In this document: positions 4,330 through 6,682 of the stretch, piece after piece
How positions within the stretch are numbered: position 1 is the first letter of the stretch
Layout: the number at the start of each line of letters is the position of its first letter
Source of the DNA: Kiritimatiellia bacterium
GTDB taxonomy: Bacteria; Verrucomicrobiota; Kiritimatiellia; JAAZAB01
Direction of reading: 5' to 3'
Assembly: GCA_018400335.1 (NCBI GenBank)
Contig: JAGYMT010000102.1
Span: 1-6,682, forward strand
Length of the DNA stretch: 6,682 nucleotides
Program-made: the position numbers and the translations under genes
The notes under the pieces: model-generated
The model's input: the letters and a program-made list of their open reading frames with translations, nothing else
What the model was told of the DNA's origin: nothing
The model's database searches: none

Positions 4330-6682
4330 ATGACGACAGCCCGATTTTCCCGTAAATGGCCGTTTTATATAGAGAGCATTGCTCAGCTTCGCAAGGAGGC
4401 CACGCGGCTGGGGCTCGACCTTGAATTCGACGACGATATCGAGCCGCTCAGCCAGCCGATTCAGCTCGGCAACCGTAATCTCTCAAACCGTTTTTGTGCG
4501 CTTCCCATTGGCGCAAACGACGCACTGGCGGATGGGTCCCCTTCCCCGCTGACTCTGCGGATTTGCTCCCGCCCGGCCTCGGGCGGCTTTGGTATGATAT
4601 GGATAGAGGCGGCAATAGCGGAGGTGGGACCCGCGCATACCGGTGGGCTCGTGATGAACGAAGGAACGCTGGCTGGATTTTCGCGCTTGGTCGAGTCCGT
4701 CCGTAAGGCCGCCCGCAATTCCGGCCGCCAAGATGTTGTGTTTATCCTTCAGCTTCGATGCTTGTCCGGATCCGGTTCATCCGGTCCCGTTCCTGATGCC
4801 CTCTCAGACGAGGATATTGACCTCTTACGGGACAGTCTGATCGGAACGGCCGCCCTCGCAGGGACGGCCGGCTTCGACGGGGTGTGCCTGAAGGCCTGCC
4901 GCGGCGACCTCCCGGAACTGCTGCTCACGGCCAACGAACGCGAAGGAAAGTATGGCGGTGCATTTGAGAACAGGTGCAGGTTCATCAGGGAGGCGCTTGA
5001 CGGCATACGCACGGCAGAGGCCGGGCTGCTCACCGCACTGCGGCTCAACGCTTTCCACGCCCGCGCGGACGGGTTCGGCGTTGACCGCTCCGACTGGCGG
5101 AATGCCGATTTTTCCGAGCCGGCCATGCTCGCCCGGGTTCTGCGTCAAGACGGGCTTGACCTCTTGAGCATAACGGCAGGTCATCCGAATCTGCTTGGCG
5201 ACAGGGCAGAACGACTAACGCATCCGTTCCAGGATTCCGAGATCGGCGATGAGCACCCGTTGAACACACTTACAAGGAATCTTGCAATCTCAAACGCGGT
5301 GCGCGCGGCGGCGCCCGGTCTAACTGTGGTGACAGGGGGCTTCACCTGGCTTCGTAATTTTCTCCCGGCCGCGGCTGCTGCGGCGCTCAGGATGGAGTCG
5401 TCCGATATTATCGGGCTTGCCCGCCCCGCGCTCGCCTATCCCGATCTGCCCCGCGACTTATGCGAAAAAGGAACACCTGATGCGGACCGGAGCTGTATTC
5501 TCTGTCAGGCATGCCTGGAAATGGCGGATTCCGGCGCGCCGGCCGGATGCGCCGTGCACGATCGGTCGGTCTACGCTCCTCGCTACCGCTCTCTGCGCCG
5601 TTTCGCGCGCGACCGACTGCTCGGAGAAGCCGCCCGATGCCATCTCTGCTGCCCTGCGCCATGCGCCGCAGCCATTCCAGGCAGGATTGACGTGCCGTCG
5701 TTCATCAGGCACTTTGCGGCGGACAGGATAGACAGGGCTTTCGAAGTTATACGTGGAGCCAACTTACTGCCGGAGATGAGCATGGCGCTGGCCCCTGCCA
5801 GATATGCCGGAGAAGACGACTGTGTGGAGACCGTCTTATCCGGAAGGCCCGTGGCAATTCGTGACATTATGCTGGAGACATGCAGGATTGCGAGAGCCCG
5901 CGGAATCACTGCTGTCCGCCTGCCCGCGCAAACTTCAGAATGCGGACGAATCGCGGTTGTCGGAGGCGGCGCATCCGGCATAGCGGCCGCGGCGCGGCTG
6001 CTTGAACAGGGACATCGCGTCACGTTGTTTGAACGCAAACCCCGGCTTGGCGGAGTGCCTGAGATACTCATTCCAGGCTCTCGTTTCCCCGGCGCCGCGG
6101 CGGAGATTGACGCGCTTCTTGCGTCCGCGTTGAAATGCGGGAGAATTGATGTCAAACTGAATTGCGAATTCGGGGGAGGGAACCTTACACTCGACTCGCT
6201 GCGCAGCTCGTTTGACGCCGTTCTGATCTCCGCCGGGCTTTGGCAGGAGCGGCGGCTCGGGCAGGCCGGCACCGTCACGGCCGCCGGAGTGACTGATGCT
6301 CTCTCCTTCCTTGAGTTGGCAAAGGCAGGTCGGACCGAACTCTGCCTGGATTCGGTGGCGATACTTGCCGGGGGCGACTGCGCGATGGATTCGGCCGCCG
6401 TTGCACGGGAGTTTGGCGCCGACAGGATTTACATAGTGTTCCCCGGACCGCGCTCGGAAATGCACTGGTGTATGGAGGAAACGTTTTTTGCGGAACCAGG
6501 GGTGCACGCGCTCATGCTGACCAACCCCGTGAAATATATAACCGATAGCACCGGAAAGATCAAGGCATTACGGGTATGTCATCAGGTTATGGCGGCGGAC
6601 GGTTCCCCGTGCGACGCGCCGGACGTTAGTGCCTCAATGTCGAGAAACACCGACAAAAAACAAGAAAACGGTTCGTTGCACG
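4330..6682 (+). CDS. Multi-domain FMN/Fe-S/FAD oxidoreductase, old yellow enzyme-like barrel fused to GltD-like domain (3' end cut by window)
   Basis: At least 784 residues, open to the right edge. ATG 4330 is the first possible start (in-frame TAA at 4324); no good Shine-Dalgarno precedes it, so translation may depend on the gene ending 7 bases earlier. Residues 1-37 are an N-terminal extension. About 38-385 is an old-yellow-enzyme/2,4-dienoyl-CoA-reductase-type TIM barrel: PIQLGNRNLSNRF, GFDGVCLKAC (181-190), EGKYGGAFENR, RLN (238-240) and IIGLARPALAYPDLP (360-374), the FMN-phosphate end. A 4Fe-4S motif follows: Cys389, 392, 395, 407 (CX2CX2CX11C). About 430-520 resembles the N-terminal Fe-S domain of GltD and dihydropyrimidine dehydrogenase (CHLCCPAPC, IDVPSFIRHF). 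About 540-784 is the FAD/NAD(P) module: VVGGGASG (543-550), Glu568 ending strand 2, AGGDCAMD (680-687). Expected role is cytoplasmic electron transfer from NAD(P)H via FAD and Fe-S to FMN. Several catalytic and ligand residues are replaced, so activity and substrate are uncertain. The barrel resembles an NADH:flavin oxidoreductase clade I recall from planctomycetes. Confidence 0.88.
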   Translation, partial: MTTARFSRKWPFYIESIAQLRKEATRLGLDLEFDDDIEPLSQPIQLGNRNLSNRFCALPIGANDALADGSPSPLTLRICSRPASGGFGMIWIEAAIAEVGPAHTGGLVMNEGTLAGFSRLVESVRKAARNSGRQDVVFILQLRCLSGSGSSGPVPDALSDEDIDLLRDSLIGTAALAGTAGFDGVCLKACRGDLPELLLTANEREGKYGGAFENRCRFIREALDGIRTAEAGLLTALRLNAFHARADGFGVDRSDWRNADFSEPAMLARVLRQDGLDLLSITAGHPNLLGDRAERLTHPFQDSEIGDEHPLNTLTRNLAISNAVRAAAPGLTVVTGGFTWLRNFLPAAAAAALRMESSDIIGLARPALAYPDLPRDLCEKGTPDADRSCILCQACLEMADSGAPAGCAVHDRSVYAPRYRSLRRFARDRLLGEAARCHLCCPAPCAAAIPGRIDVPSFIRHFAADRIDRAFEVIRGANLLPEMSMALAPARYAGEDDCVETVLSGRPVAIRDIMLETCRIARARGITAVRLPAQTSECGRIAVVGGGASGIAAAARLLEQGHRVTLFERKPRLGGVPEILIPGSRFPGAAAEIDALLASALKCGRIDVKLNCEFGGGNLTLDSLRSSFDAVLISAGLWQERRLGQAGTVTAAGVTDALSFLELAKAGRTELCLDSVAILAGGDCAMDSAAVAREFGADRIYIVFPGPRSEMHWCMEETFFAEPGVHALMLTNPVKYITDSTGKIKALRVCHQVMAADGSPCDAPDVSASMSRNTDKKQENGSLH

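Noticed and set aside
4393..4399. Strong Shine-Dalgarno-like AAGGAGG inside the oxidoreductase gene
   Set aside because: No ATG, GTG or TTG in the coding frame follows at a usable distance; the codons read as Arg-Lys-Glu-Ala within the N-terminal helix.
5583..6278. Minus-strand open frame of 231 codons
   Set aside because: It lies opposite the Fe-S and FAD regions of the oxidoreductase, whose plus-strand translation has clear family motifs; the antisense peptide is Ser/Arg/Pro-rich with no motif.
6655..6661. AAAAAAC run as a programmed -1 frameshift site
   Set aside because: In the coding frame it reads AAA AAA C.., not the required X XXY YYZ phasing, and no downstream structure can be judged at the window edge.
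4330..6682. Oxidoreductase as a decaying pseudogene
   Set aside because: Despite the lost catalytic residues, the frame stays open for 784 codons with GC-rich third positions and preserved fold motifs in each domain, so it is kept as a gene with possibly altered function.
1..6682. Defence system, mobile element or CRISPR array
   Set aside because: No transposase, integrase, nuclease, toxin or repeat-spacer pattern was seen in any frame; all three genes read as chromosomal envelope or redox genes.

Overview
The window carries three genes on the + strand, packed head to tail, and a 96-base left edge that is probably the tail of, or an extension to, an upstream reading frame. Gaps are 35 bases (genes 1-2) and 7 bases (genes 2-3). 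No terminator-like hairpin, RNA gene, mobile element, CRISPR array or long repeat was seen, so the whole stretch looks like one piece of an operon cut at both ends. Base composition is moderately GC-rich with GC-rich third codon positions. The second gene and the N-terminal part of the third resemble protein types I associate with the PVC group (Planctomycetota, Lentisphaerota, Kiritimatiellota, Verrucomicrobiota). The organism assignment is an inference from protein style, not from a marker gene.

Layout: (1) 97-705, a secreted 202-residue protein with a signal peptide and a carbohydrate-binding-module-like beta-sandwich signature. (2) 741-4322, a 1193-residue inner-membrane protein of the DUF4175 type: three N-terminal membrane helices, an extracytoplasmic beta-rich region, a long acidic helical or coiled-coil region, a Gly/Asp/Glu-rich disordered stretch and a conserved-looking C-terminal tail. 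(3) 4330 to beyond the right edge, at least 784 residues of a multi-domain flavin/iron-sulfur oxidoreductase: an old-yellow-enzyme-like FMN barrel, a 4Fe-4S motif, a dihydropyrimidine-dehydrogenase-type N-terminal Fe-S domain, and a GltD-like FAD/NAD(P) domain.

Genes 1 and 2 fit an envelope or surface theme: DUF4175-type proteins are commonly found near MoxR ATPase, DUF58 and VWA genes, none of which is in view here. Gene 3 is a cytoplasmic redox enzyme, and its link to them is not obvious. The most notable observation is that gene 3 keeps the folds of every domain but has lost many of the residues that normally do chemistry: the FMN-barrel His/Arg and His/Tyr positions, one Cys of the first N-terminal cluster, the Cys pattern of the second cluster, and the usual NADP-binding arginines. 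It is still an uninterrupted 784-codon frame. It is therefore either a relaxed or pseudo-enzyme scaffold or an enzyme with altered chemistry.
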